Assembly: GCA_002373325.1 (NCBI GenBank)
Contig: DFKI01000155.1
Location: 1 to 22,757, forward strand
Reading direction: 5' to 3'
From: Treponema sp. UBA3649
GTDB lineage: Bacteria > Spirochaetota > Spirochaetia > Treponematales > Treponemataceae
DNA length: 22,757 bases
Shown: piece by piece, positions 7,531 to 14,241 of the stretch
Position numbering within the stretch: position 1 is the stretch's first letter
How the letters are laid out: the number at the start of each line of letters is the position of its first letter
The notes under the pieces: generated by a model
Seen by the model: the letters and a program-made list of their open reading frames with translations, nothing else
Databases searched by the model: none
Told to the model about the DNA's origin: nothing
Translations under genes and position numbers: made by a program

Positions 7531-7559
7531 TTGCCTTCGTGCCATGAACTTCCGATAAT
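7531..7559 (+). promoter_or_regulatory. Possible promoter for the 7640 gene
   Basis: TTGCCT, a 17-nt spacer and GATAAT (7554-7559). It predicts a leader of about 75 nt. The upstream gene's stop is at 7460 with no clear terminator after it, so read-through is also possible. Confidence 0.4.
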
Positions 7560-7639
7560 CAAAGGGGGATTTCCGTTCTTTTCCATGCAGAAATTTACGG
7601 TAAGTCCCTCCGGGGAAGTTCCATAAACAGCGGGGAAAA

Positions 7640-8893
7640 ATGCGCATTCAATCATCCTTTACAGACCGAAGTGATTTTCTCATCCGAAAGGCGTTCAAGA
7701 TTGGCGACGACGAATTTTTAATTTGTGCCATCTGGACGGGATTGAAACGTACCGGATTCGTCTTCACTGACCATGGCTTTTACTGGAATGTACCGACCGT
7801 CCTTGAGAAGAACGGAACAGAGAGCGACGTCACATTGCCGGCGAAAATCCTGCAGAAGAACGTAAGCGACATACAGAGCGAAATCCTTTACAGAAAGGAA
7901 GAACAGAACTCCTCCATGTACGTGGATGAAAAGGACCGGAAACCGGAGTTCATACAGCTCACGACATCCATAGGAAAAATCCGAATCTCAATCAGCTCGC
8001 TCGACTACAACGAATCCAGGATTTTGAGACGCATTTTCATCGACTATGCATCCCGAGGAAATTTCCCATACGAATATCTCTCACAGACACCCCTTGACAC
8101 GCTCAGGTTTTCCGCTGAAGCCGTACTTGATTTTTTTGCAAGCATCGCGAAAGGCTACAAAAAGGCGAAAAAAGAAAAAAAGGATGACGAAGAGGATGAG
8201 GAAAGGGAATATTTTTCATCCAACGGTGAAATCCAGGACATAAACTCATATTTTTCGGCAAGGACAAAAAAAAGGACATCCCCCGAAGAGATGGTGCGTA
8301 ATGCCCTGCGCTATGCACTTGACATAATCAGCGGTCTTTTTCTCTGGGCCGCAATTGTCATAGCACTAAAACCGGCTGTCCTGAGCAGAGGTCTGGAAAG
8401 AGGTACAAGCGGCATAGGGACTTTTCTAGGAAAAATAGGAGGCCTCCTGCTTAAATTTGATTCTGTCTCAAGGGATAAAGTTACGGCGATAGTGTATCAG
8501 GCAGACACGGTGGAAAAAATCATGGAAAAGCGACCGTGCATTTTTGCTCTCCTTGTAATCATCTATCTTTTGCTGAAACTTGTGGTCATCTGCACATGCG
8601 CGAAAGGATCGAAAAAAATGCTTCCCCTGGGTCTCCTGCTTCTGAGCGTGCCTCTGATGATGCTGATTCCAAACCATTTTTTCATTTACGTCATCCTGAG
8701 CCTTTGTCTTTATGTACTCATGCAGTTCTCACTCGGACTTAACTGGTTCAATCTGGGCTACAAGCTGATTATCTCCGTAGTCGCGTTCGCACTTGAATAT
8801 TATCTGCTCCATCTCTTCGGATATCCTGAAGACTTTCTTAAATATATGGGAGTCATAATGGATTACCTGAGAATGAGCGCACCCTGGTTCTGA
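7640..8893 (+). CDS. Membrane protein of unknown function with an N-terminal soluble domain
   Basis: 417 aa, not recognised. Residues 1-160 look soluble and beta-rich; the stretch GFVFTDHGFYWNVP resembles strands found in bacterial PH-like domains, but this is weak. Residues about 170-195 are a highly charged Lys/Asp/Glu run. About five hydrophobic segments follow, at roughly 230-250, 302-325, 327-345, 347-370 and 372-395, with no signal peptide at the N-terminus. The soluble part is therefore likely cytoplasmic. The ATG at 7640 has GGGGA about 4 nt upstream, and an in-frame stop at 7601 excludes a longer version. A stem-loop with six T follows at 8994-9027. No catalytic motif was seen; neighbours give no clear hint. 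Confidence 0.7.
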   Translation: MRIQSSFTDRSDFLIRKAFKIGDDEFLICAIWTGLKRTGFVFTDHGFYWNVPTVLEKNGTESDVTLPAKILQKNVSDIQSEILYRKEEQNSSMYVDEKDRKPEFIQLTTSIGKIRISISSLDYNESRILRRIFIDYASRGNFPYEYLSQTPLDTLRFSAEAVLDFFASIAKGYKKAKKEKKDDEEDEEREYFSSNGEIQDINSYFSARTKKRTSPEEMVRNALRYALDIISGLFLWAAIVIALKPAVLSRGLERGTSGIGTFLGKIGGLLLKFDSVSRDKVTAIVYQADTVEKIMEKRPCIFALLVIIYLLLKLVVICTCAKGSKKMLPLGLLLLSVPLMMLIPNHFFIYVILSLCLYVLMQFSLGLNWFNLGYKLIISVVAFALEYYLLHLFGYPEDFLKYMGVIMDYLRMSAPWF

Positions 8894-8938
8894 TTAAACG
8901 GACACTTAAAGGAATTTGAGGCCTAAAAACTTTGATTT

Positions 8939-8965
8939 GTCATTGCCGGACCAGATCCGGCAATC
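8939..8965 (+). repeat. Palindromic repeat, GC variant
   Basis: A 27-nt unit beginning GTCATTGCCGG and ending CCGGCAATC, able to fold with an 8-bp stem (ATTGCCGG with CCGGCAAT) and a 7-nt loop. It is paired with an inverted, AT-variant copy at 8992-9019. Related copies lie at 10418-10444 and 10454-10480 on the other side of ychF. Confidence 0.75.
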
Positions 8966-8991
8966 TATAAAACCTTGTAATGCAACAATAT

Positions 8992-9019
8992 AGATTATCG
9001 GATCAAGCCCGATAATGAC
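8992..9019 (-). repeat. Palindromic repeat, AT variant, inverted
   Basis: Read on the minus strand it begins GTCATTATCGG and ends CCGATAATCT. Relative to the 8939 copy, GC in one arm is AT here and the opposite arm changes to match, so the stem is preserved. Confidence 0.75.
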
Positions 9020-9027
9020 GATTTTTT
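8994..9027 (+). terminator. Terminator-like hairpin after the 7640 gene
   Basis: ATTATCGG (8994-9001) pairs perfectly with CCGATAAT (9009-9016) around a 7-nt loop. Six T follow at 9022-9027, 5 nt after the stem. It is built from the palindromic repeat at 8992-9019 and lies about 100 nt past the stop at 8893. Confidence 0.5.
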
Positions 9028-9072
9028 AACGTTTTGGACATCTCCGTCCGACCCAAGCAGAATCTATGGAAA

Positions 9073-9104
9073 CACTGGATAATCCGAATGAAGATTATTC
9101 AGTG
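9073..9104. terminator. 12-bp hairpin downstream of ychF
   Basis: CACTGGATAATC and GATTATTCAGTG pair over 12 positions (one G-U in the plus-strand RNA, one mismatch in the minus-strand RNA) around an 8-nt loop. It begins 16 nt past the ychF stop. The minus-strand T-run is only three long, so termination is plausible but weak. Confidence 0.45.
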
Positions 9105-9120
9105 CTAACTTTAATGTCCG

Positions 9121-10257
9121 TTATTTCGTCACGTTGAACTTGAAGAAAAGCACGTCTCCATCCTGGACAACGTAATCCTTTCCTTCCTGCCTGTACTTTC
9201 CGGCTTCCTTGATTTTCGCCTCGGTGCCGTACTGCCTCAAGTCATCAACAGTGTATGCCTCCGCCTTGATGAAACCCTTCTCGAAATCCGTGTGGATAAC
9301 TCCCGCAGCCTGTGGAGCCTTGTCACCCGCGTGGATTGTCCATGCACGGCACTCATCGGGTCCTCCGGTAAAGAAAGTCCTGAGTCCCATCAGGTGATAG
9401 ACAGTGCGTGAAAGAACCGTCAGACCGCTTTCCTTGAGTCCCACGCTGTCCATGAACTCCTTCTTGTCCTCCGCGCTCTCCAAATCAGAAAGCTCGGCCT
9501 CGAATTTTCCGCAGATGCAGATTACCTCGGATTTTTGTTCCGCCGCGATTTTTTTTACGACCTCGACATATTTGTTTGTGCCGGACGCAATCGTATCCTC
9601 GTCAATGTTGCACACGTAGACCTGGGGCTTGATAGTAAGAAGATGCAGGTCGTAGACAGCTTCCCTCTCCTCGTCGGTGAGTTCCGCCATGCGAGCGCAC
9701 TTTCCGTCAGTCAGAAGCGGCTTGATTTTTGCGACCGCAGTAGTATAATGCGCAAACTTTTTCTCCTCTTCCTTTCCCAGGGCACGGATCTGCTTGGTGA
9801 TTTTTTCCTGTCTCTTGTTGATTGTGTCCAAATCAGCCTGTGCAAGCTCAAAGTCAATCGTCAGGATGTCGCTCTCAGGGTCAATGGGAGCGTCGGTCTT
9901 CGCGTCATCACGGACATGCTGGATGTCGGGATCGTCAAAGCAGCGGACCACATGCGCGATTACCGTAGTCTCACGGATGTTCGCAAGAAACTGATTTCCC
10001 AGTCCCTCGCCCTTGCTCGCACCCTTGATAAGACCGGCGATGTCCACGAAGTCAACGCTCGCGGGAATCTTCTTCTTGGGCTGAAACACGGAGGCCATAA
10101 AATCAAGGCGCTCGTCTGGAAGATCAACCACACCCACGTTCGGGTCAATCGTACAGAATGGATAGTTTTCCGCAGATGCCGGAGCCTTTGTCAACGCGCT
10201 GAAAATGGTGGACTTTCCCACATTCGGAAGTCCCACAATACCACAGGTTAATTTCAT
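9121..10257 (-). CDS. ychF: Redox-regulated ATPase/GTPase YchF (Obg-like)
   Basis: 378 aa, close to the usual 363. YchF is a universal ribosome-associated P-loop protein of the Obg family that prefers ATP and has been linked to stress and translation control. G1 is GLPNVGKST at 9-17; the G3 region is DIAGLIKGASKGEGLGNQFL at 72-91, where a hydrophobic residue replaces the catalytic Gln as usual for this family; the nucleotide-specificity motif is NIDE at 217-220, the known YchF form instead of NKxD. A coiled-coil region lies around 130-200, and the C-terminal TGS domain (about 290-378) includes AWTIHAGDKAPQAAGVIHTD. The ATG at 10257 has AAGGA 7 nt upstream. Convergent with the 7640 gene. The gene is flanked on both sides by paired palindromic repeats; its promoter lies at or next to the end of the element at 10284. 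Confidence 0.95.
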   Translation of the reverse strand: MKLTCGIVGLPNVGKSTIFSALTKAPASAENYPFCTIDPNVGVVDLPDERLDFMASVFQPKKKIPASVDFVDIAGLIKGASKGEGLGNQFLANIRETTVIAHVVRCFDDPDIQHVRDDAKTDAPIDPESDILTIDFELAQADLDTINKRQEKITKQIRALGKEEEKKFAHYTTAVAKIKPLLTDGKCARMAELTDEEREAVYDLHLLTIKPQVYVCNIDEDTIASGTNKYVEVVKKIAAEQKSEVICICGKFEAELSDLESAEDKKEFMDSVGLKESGLTVLSRTVYHLMGLRTFFTGGPDECRAWTIHAGDKAPQAAGVIHTDFEKGFIKAEAYTVDDLRQYGTEAKIKEAGKYRQEGKDYVVQDGDVLFFKFNVTK

Positions 10258-10307
10258 ATTTCTTTCCTTAAAGTTTACTATAAATGTCGAGTTTTAAGGA
10301 ACCCTGC

Positions 10308-10444
10308 CATTGTCGGAGAATTCTCTCATTATCTGGAACCCCTGTCATTATCGGCCCCCCGTCATTATCAGAGCCCCCCGTCATTATCAGAGCCCCCTGT
10401 CATTATCGGGGACCCTTGTCATTATCGGGCTTGACCCGATAATC
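10308..10444 (+). repeat. Tandem array of seven 17-19-bp units ending in a full palindrome
   Basis: Units start at 10308, 10325, 10344, 10361, 10380, 10399 and 10418 (steps 17, 19, 17, 19, 19, 19). Consensus is GTCATTATCRGRGCCCCCC, with the first ten bases best kept; the first two units are the most diverged. The last unit (10418-10444) is a full palindrome of the AT type, so the array looks like repeated copying of its left half. There are no unique spacers, so this is not CRISPR. Confidence 0.8.
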
Positions 10445-10453
10445 TTCTAACAG

Positions 10454-10480
10454 GATTGCCGGATCAAGTCCGGCAATGAC
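10454..10480 (-). repeat. Palindromic repeat, GC variant, inverted
   Basis: On the minus strand it begins GTCATTGCCGG and ends CCGGCAATC. Together with the AT-type copy at 10418-10444 it forms an inverted pair 9 nt apart, mirroring the pair at 8939-9019 on the other side of ychF. It may also serve as a 3' end structure for the M20 transcript, which has no other visible terminator. Confidence 0.7.
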
Positions 10481-10539
10481 ATGGACTTATAAAACTCAAC
10501 ATTTGATCTAAAATCTAAATAATATTAAATTTTGCATAA

Positions 10540-11781
10540 TCAATTACAAAACATATATGCCATTGTCAAGGCATCCTTCGCAATGTTCTGGACCACGGCA
10601 TATTCGTTCGGCTGATGGCACACCTCGTCCATCGTGGACCATACCACGCAATGATATCCCAGATTTCTGAGACCGGCTGCCACAGTTCCTCCTCCGATTC
10701 CGACAGTCCTTGCCTCAAGACCATGCACTGCCTTGATTGCGGCGGCGAGCTCCCTCACCACGGGGGCATCCTTGGGTGTTGCCTTGGACTCCTCCGCCTG
10801 TGCCTCGCTTACCTCAATCCTTACGCCGTATTTTTCCTCCACCTCGCGGACCCTCTTTTGCACTTCACCACGTACGGCATCAAGGGAGTACTCGGGATTG
10901 ATTCTGCAGTCAGCGCAAAAAACATCGTCACCGGGAATTATGTTGATTCCGCCTACGTTCTGCATCTGCATGGTGGGCTGGAAAGTGGACGTGGGAGGGT
11001 CAAAAAGCTCGTTTCGTCCGTTGAAGAAGCTCTCCAATCCGTTGATTCTCAATGCAAGGTCAGCGGCGGCAAGCTTGGCATTTTTTCCCAAATCCGGTCT
11101 TGAGCCGTGGGACTGTTTTCCGATGGTGTGGAAACGGAACCACGCGATGTTCTTTTCCGCAATCTCTATGGTCTCGCCCTTGGGATCTCCTCCGTCGGGA
11201 ATGAGGATACGGTCGTCCTTTCCGAAAATGTCAAGGTGATTCTGAATCAGAAAGTTCATTCCGTACTTGGATCCGACTTCCTCATCCGCCATAAAAAGCA
11301 GCTTGATCGTGTGTTCCGGGATTATGTGCTGTCGGACAAACGCAAGGGTGGCAAGAACCCCGCTCACAAGTCCCTGCTGGTTGTCCTCCACTCCGCGACC
11401 GAAAATCTTTCCGTCCTTCTCAACAACCTTCCACGGGTCAGTTTTCCAAAGAGACGGCTCGCCCACGGGAACCACGTCCAGATGAGCGCAGACCCAGATG
11501 TTGTAGTCATCCCTCGCACCGGGAATGGTCGCCACAAGATTGGGCCTTATTCCGGAAGAGACACGGGAATCGGGAGCGTCGTAATGCACGATGTCCTTTA
11601 TGCCGTGAGACTTGAGCCACTCCTCCAGTGCGGCGGCTTTTTTGATTTCACCGTCACCACCGTTTTCAGGAGCAAGCGCGGGATGGGAGGTCAAAAGACT
11701 CTCAAGCTCAACCATGTCGGAAACATGCTCTTCTATATAATCCTTTATCTGAAGGAATTCAGGGGAGAACTGATTTGGCAT
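10540..11781 (-). CDS. M20-family metallopeptidase (ArgE/DapE/carboxypeptidase-like)
   Basis: 413 aa cytoplasmic metallohydrolase with no signal peptide. The di-metal ligands of the family can be read: His100 and Asp102 (AHLDVVP), bridging Asp133 (VEDNQQG), catalytic Glu167 and ligand Glu168 (ADEEVGS), Asp199 (PDGGD) and His389 (CHQPNE). The lid-domain His225 (KQSHGSRP) is also present. Substrates in this family are peptides or N-acylated amino acids; which one is used here cannot be read. The ATG at 11781 is chosen for GGGGGAA about 4 nt upstream; the in-frame ATG at 11808 lies inside the upstream gene and has no ribosome site. Only 11 nt separate it from the stop of the cobW-type gene, so the two are co-transcribed, and metal delivery to this enzyme is an attractive inference. 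Product class firm, substrate unknown. Confidence 0.9.
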   Translation of the reverse strand: MPNQFSPEFLQIKDYIEEHVSDMVELESLLTSHPALAPENGGDGEIKKAAALEEWLKSHGIKDIVHYDAPDSRVSSGIRPNLVATIPGARDDYNIWVCAHLDVVPVGEPSLWKTDPWKVVEKDGKIFGRGVEDNQQGLVSGVLATLAFVRQHIIPEHTIKLLFMADEEVGSKYGMNFLIQNHLDIFGKDDRILIPDGGDPKGETIEIAEKNIAWFRFHTIGKQSHGSRPDLGKNAKLAAADLALRINGLESFFNGRNELFDPPTSTFQPTMQMQNVGGINIIPGDDVFCADCRINPEYSLDAVRGEVQKRVREVEEKYGVRIEVSEAQAEESKATPKDAPVVRELAAAIKAVHGLEARTVGIGGGTVAAGLRNLGYHCVVWSTMDEVCHQPNEYAVVQNIAKDALTMAYMFCN

Positions 11782-11792
11782 CGCTTCCCCCG

Positions 11793-12977
11793 TCAGTCTG
11801 CAAGACATGCGTCAAGGGCGGCGGAGATGGCCTTTTTGTCAAGTTTCTGTCCGATTACGCAGAGCTTTATCATGCGGTCACCAACTTTCTCGTCCCACTC
11901 GTCCTTCATCTTGGGATTCTCGCGGAGGATTCTTTCCCTCTCTGCCTTGGGAGCCGCCGCAATCCACTGACCGCTGTAGCCCGCCTGAATCTGCCTTCCC
12001 GATGTCTCAAAAACCCATGCCATGTCGGGCTCGTCGTCAAACCACATGAGTCCCTTGCAGCGGATGATGTTCCTTGGCCACTTGTCGGCGAATGCATCCA
12101 GCTTCTCACGGTTAAATGGACGGCGGCGGTAATATATGAAGGTTCCGATTCCGTACTCATCCTCGGACTCACCCTCGTGCCTGTGCTCATGGTGGTGATG
12201 CTCATGATGCTCATGCTCATGCTCGTGTCCGTGGTGGTGCTCATGCTCATCATCGTCGTCGTCATGGTCATCATCCTCATCCTCGGCGAGTTTCTTGCAC
12301 CATCCCGCGCTCGCATAGACTGACTCAAAGTCAAAGCTGCCGGTCGCGAGAATCTCTCCAACATCAACCTTGCCGTGATCCGTCTCAATCAGCTTCACTC
12401 CGGGGTGCAGGACCTCAATCACCTTGCGGACTTTCTTGAACTGCTCCTCAGTGACCAAATCCTTTTTGTTGATTACGAGAGTGGAGCAGAACTCAATCTG
12501 CTGGACCAAAAGGGACTCAATGTCCTCCTCACCGCGGTCCTCCTTGAGCAATGCGTCTCCACCGGCAAACTCATCCACAAGACGGGCTGCGTCAACCACA
12601 CCGACAACGTTGTCAAGATGTCCGTTCTTAACAAGCTCAAGCTCCTGTGCAATCGGCATGGGCTCACAGACACCCGAGGCCTCAATCATAATATAATCGA
12701 ATTTCTTTGACTTAATCAGATTCTCAATGTTCTGCGCCATCTCCGTCTTGAGCGTGCAGCAGATGCATCCGTTGGTCAGAGGCACAATGCTGGATGTGTC
12801 GGTAATTTTCGCACCGTCGGCAATCAGCTTGGCATCCACGTTCACCTCGCCGATGTCGTTCACAATGACCGCGACCTTGTAACCTTTCTGGTTGGTAAGC
12901 ACCTGATTCAGCAGAGTCGTTTTTCCGGCTCCAAGATAACCACACAACAATGTAATGGGAGTTGTTTTATTCGCCAT
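11793..12977 (-). CDS. CobW/G3E-family GTPase with His/Asp-rich metal-binding region (putative zinc chaperone)
   Basis: 394 aa. G3E P-loop GTPases insert or deliver metals to target enzymes. Walker A is GYLGAGKTT at 13-21; the family's metal-binding CxCC motif is CICC at 71-74; the guanine-specificity motif is NKKD at 170-173. Residues about 232-274 are almost entirely His, Asp and Glu, placed between the GTPase core and the C-terminal CobW domain (about 275-375), as in zinc-handling members. The ATG at 12977 has AGAGG 7 nt upstream. It is first in an operon with the M20 metallopeptidase. No cobalamin genes are nearby, so zinc (or nickel/iron) handling is more likely than cobalt insertion. 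The His-rich stretch is encoded by near-repetitive CAT/CAC-GAG codons and may vary in length. Confidence 0.9.
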   Translation of the reverse strand: MANKTTPITLLCGYLGAGKTTLLNQVLTNQKGYKVAVIVNDIGEVNVDAKLIADGAKITDTSSIVPLTNGCICCTLKTEMAQNIENLIKSKKFDYIMIEASGVCEPMPIAQELELVKNGHLDNVVGVVDAARLVDEFAGGDALLKEDRGEEDIESLLVQQIEFCSTLVINKKDLVTEEQFKKVRKVIEVLHPGVKLIETDHGKVDVGEILATGSFDFESVYASAGWCKKLAEDEDDDHDDDDDEHEHHHGHEHEHEHHEHHHHEHRHEGESEDEYGIGTFIYYRRRPFNREKLDAFADKWPRNIIRCKGLMWFDDEPDMAWVFETSGRQIQAGYSGQWIAAAPKAERERILRENPKMKDEWDEKVGDRMIKLCVIGQKLDKKAISAALDACLAD

Positions 12978-13018
12978 AGTTTAACCTCTTTAAAATTCTT
13001 TCGTGACTAATATAATAC

Positions 13019-13042
13019 TTTTTTTGAAAAAAATCTATAGCA
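13019..13042 (-). promoter_or_regulatory. Possible cobW promoter and adjoining T7/A7 palindrome
   Basis: On the minus strand, TGC followed by TATAGA (13039-13034) makes an extended -10; the -35 (TTCAAA, 16-nt spacer) is poor. Immediately downstream is the perfect palindrome TTTTTTT-C-AAAAAAA (13033-13019), at about the expected transcript start. No recognisable Zur or Fur box was found. Confidence 0.3.
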
Positions 13043-13080
13043 AGAGAAAAATACTTTTGAAGTTCAGGGAAGAGCACACC

Positions 13081-13109
13081 TTGAATGTAATTCGTCATTC
13101 TGATATACT
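13081..13109 (+). promoter_or_regulatory. Promoter for the mraY operon
   Basis: TTGAAT (13081-13086), a 17-nt spacer and TATACT (13104-13109), with TGA directly before the -10. The leader would be about 34 nt, with AAGGGG 7 nt before the mraY ATG. Confidence 0.7.
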
Positions 13110-13149
13110 GACATATTATATAGAAGAAAAAACACAAAGGGGTTTTTAA

Positions 13150-14241
13150 ATGTTGTATTATCTGGGTGGATTGCTTTCGGAAGTGGCCGGTTCGGTTTCT
13201 GTACTAAGGGGACTCTCAAGGCTCCTTCAGTCCTATGCCGTCCTGATTGTCCTGGCCCTGTACGCGGGATTTTTTATCACTTGGAAATTTCTGCCGAAAT
13301 TCTACCGTTTTCTTCCGACCGACCGTGGAAGAGAATTCACCATAAACGCCGAGGCAGCAAAGGGAAAGCCCACTGGATCCGGAGTGGTTTTCATAACGAT
13401 GTTCGTCGTGCTAGCCCTTCTGATTGTTCCGATGGACTTGCAGCAGGTCGGAATCCTTGCCCTCACATGGATTATGATGCTCACGGGATTTCTTGACGAC
13501 AGGAGCACAAAAGGCTGGGGAGAATATCTGAAGGCTGTATTGGATCTTTTGGTGACGGTCGCGGCGGCATGTCTTCTGGCATACACCATTGCAAGGGATG
13601 ATCCCGAGGGAAAAATCCGCTTCTGGCTCCCTTTCATCAAAAATCCGATTGCAGTTCCCTCTTGGCTCTACATAATCATCACGACCATCCTGCTCTGGAC
13701 TTCGGTCAACACGACAAACTGTACCGACGGAGTGGACGGACTTTCCTCATCCCTTGTCCTTTTCGCGCTGATTACGATGGCGACGGTTTTTTACATCGTG
13801 CTCGGACACACGGACATCGCATCATATCTTCTTGTTCCCCACATGCATTCTGGAGCCTCATGGGCCGCAATCACTTTCTGTCTTTCCGGTGTGCTTCTGG
13901 GATATCTCTGGCACAACGCTTATCCTTCCAAGGTTCTCATGGGTGATGCAGGTTCCCGTGCGCTCGGATTCTATCTCGGAGTCATGGTCATGCTTTCAGG
14001 AAATCCATTCATGTTCCTTGCCACATCCACAATCATTTTCATAAACGGAGGAATGGGGCTGCTCAAAGTTTTCCTGAAGAGATTTTTCCACATCAGCATT
14101 TTCAAGAACGTGCGATTTCCTCTTCACGACCACATGAAAAAAAATCACGGATGGTCCCCCGCACAGGTGCTCATAAAATTCCTTACGCTTCAGGTGCTCG
14201 TCACAATCGCCGTACTTGGTATGCTTTTCAAAATCCGATGA
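13150..14241 (+). CDS. mraY: Phospho-N-acetylmuramoyl-pentapeptide-transferase
   Basis: 363 aa (family about 360), about ten membrane helices. MraY moves phospho-MurNAc-pentapeptide from UDP to undecaprenyl phosphate, forming lipid I for peptidoglycan. Signature motifs in order: GKPTGSG (72-78), GFLDDRS (113-119) with the Asp pair, NTTNCTDGVDGLSSS (187-201), YPSKVLMGDAGSRALG (258-273) with Asp266, and PLHDHMKKNHGW (324-335). The last motif is normally PLHHH, so the middle His of the HHH triad is Asp here. The TDGVDGL and GDAGS forms fit MraY better than WecA, and no other MraY candidate is in the window. It is not in a division/cell-wall cluster but heads an operon with an M16-fold protein (4-nt overlap) and a folate enzyme. 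Confidence 0.92.
   Translation: MLYYLGGLLSEVAGSVSVLRGLSRLLQSYAVLIVLALYAGFFITWKFLPKFYRFLPTDRGREFTINAEAAKGKPTGSGVVFITMFVVLALLIVPMDLQQVGILALTWIMMLTGFLDDRSTKGWGEYLKAVLDLLVTVAAACLLAYTIARDDPEGKIRFWLPFIKNPIAVPSWLYIIITTILLWTSVNTTNCTDGVDGLSSSLVLFALITMATVFYIVLGHTDIASYLLVPHMHSGASWAAITFCLSGVLLGYLWHNAYPSKVLMGDAGSRALGFYLGVMVMLSGNPFMFLATSTIIFINGGMGLLKVFLKRFFHISIFKNVRFPLHDHMKKNHGWSPAQVLIKFLTLQVLVTIAVLGMLFKIR

Larger units (their letters stand above)
10284..10504. mobile_element. Possible MITE-like element bounded by 15-bp terminal inverted repeats
   Basis: AAATGTCGAGTTTTA at 10284-10298 is the inverted form of TAAAACTCAACATTT at 10490-10504 (14 of 15 match). The roughly 220-bp interior has no coding frame and holds the 17-19-bp tandem array and a pair of inverted palindromes. 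No target-site duplication is visible next to the ends (TAT on the left, GAT on the right), so insertion is inferred only from the inverted ends. A third copy of the end motif is at 70-83. Confidence 0.4.

Noticed and set aside
9535..10251. Long plus-strand frame opposite ychF
   Set aside because: It is an antisense shadow of a fully recognisable ychF, with no ribosome site and no protein-like motifs.
10308..10444. CRISPR array
   Set aside because: Repeats are directly adjacent, 17-19 bp, with no unique spacers and no cas genes nearby.
11107..11970. Long plus-strand frame opposite the M20 and cobW genes
   Set aside because: It crosses the junction of two well-supported minus-strand genes and shows no family signature.
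12180..12290. Microsatellite or non-coding repeat in the cobW region
   Set aside because: The repeated triplets are in frame and encode the His/Asp/Glu stretch expected for metal-binding CobW proteins.
13150..14241. WecA-type (GlcNAc-1-phosphate) transferase instead of MraY
   Set aside because: The TDGVDGL, GDAGS and PLHxH motifs and the 363-residue length fit MraY better.
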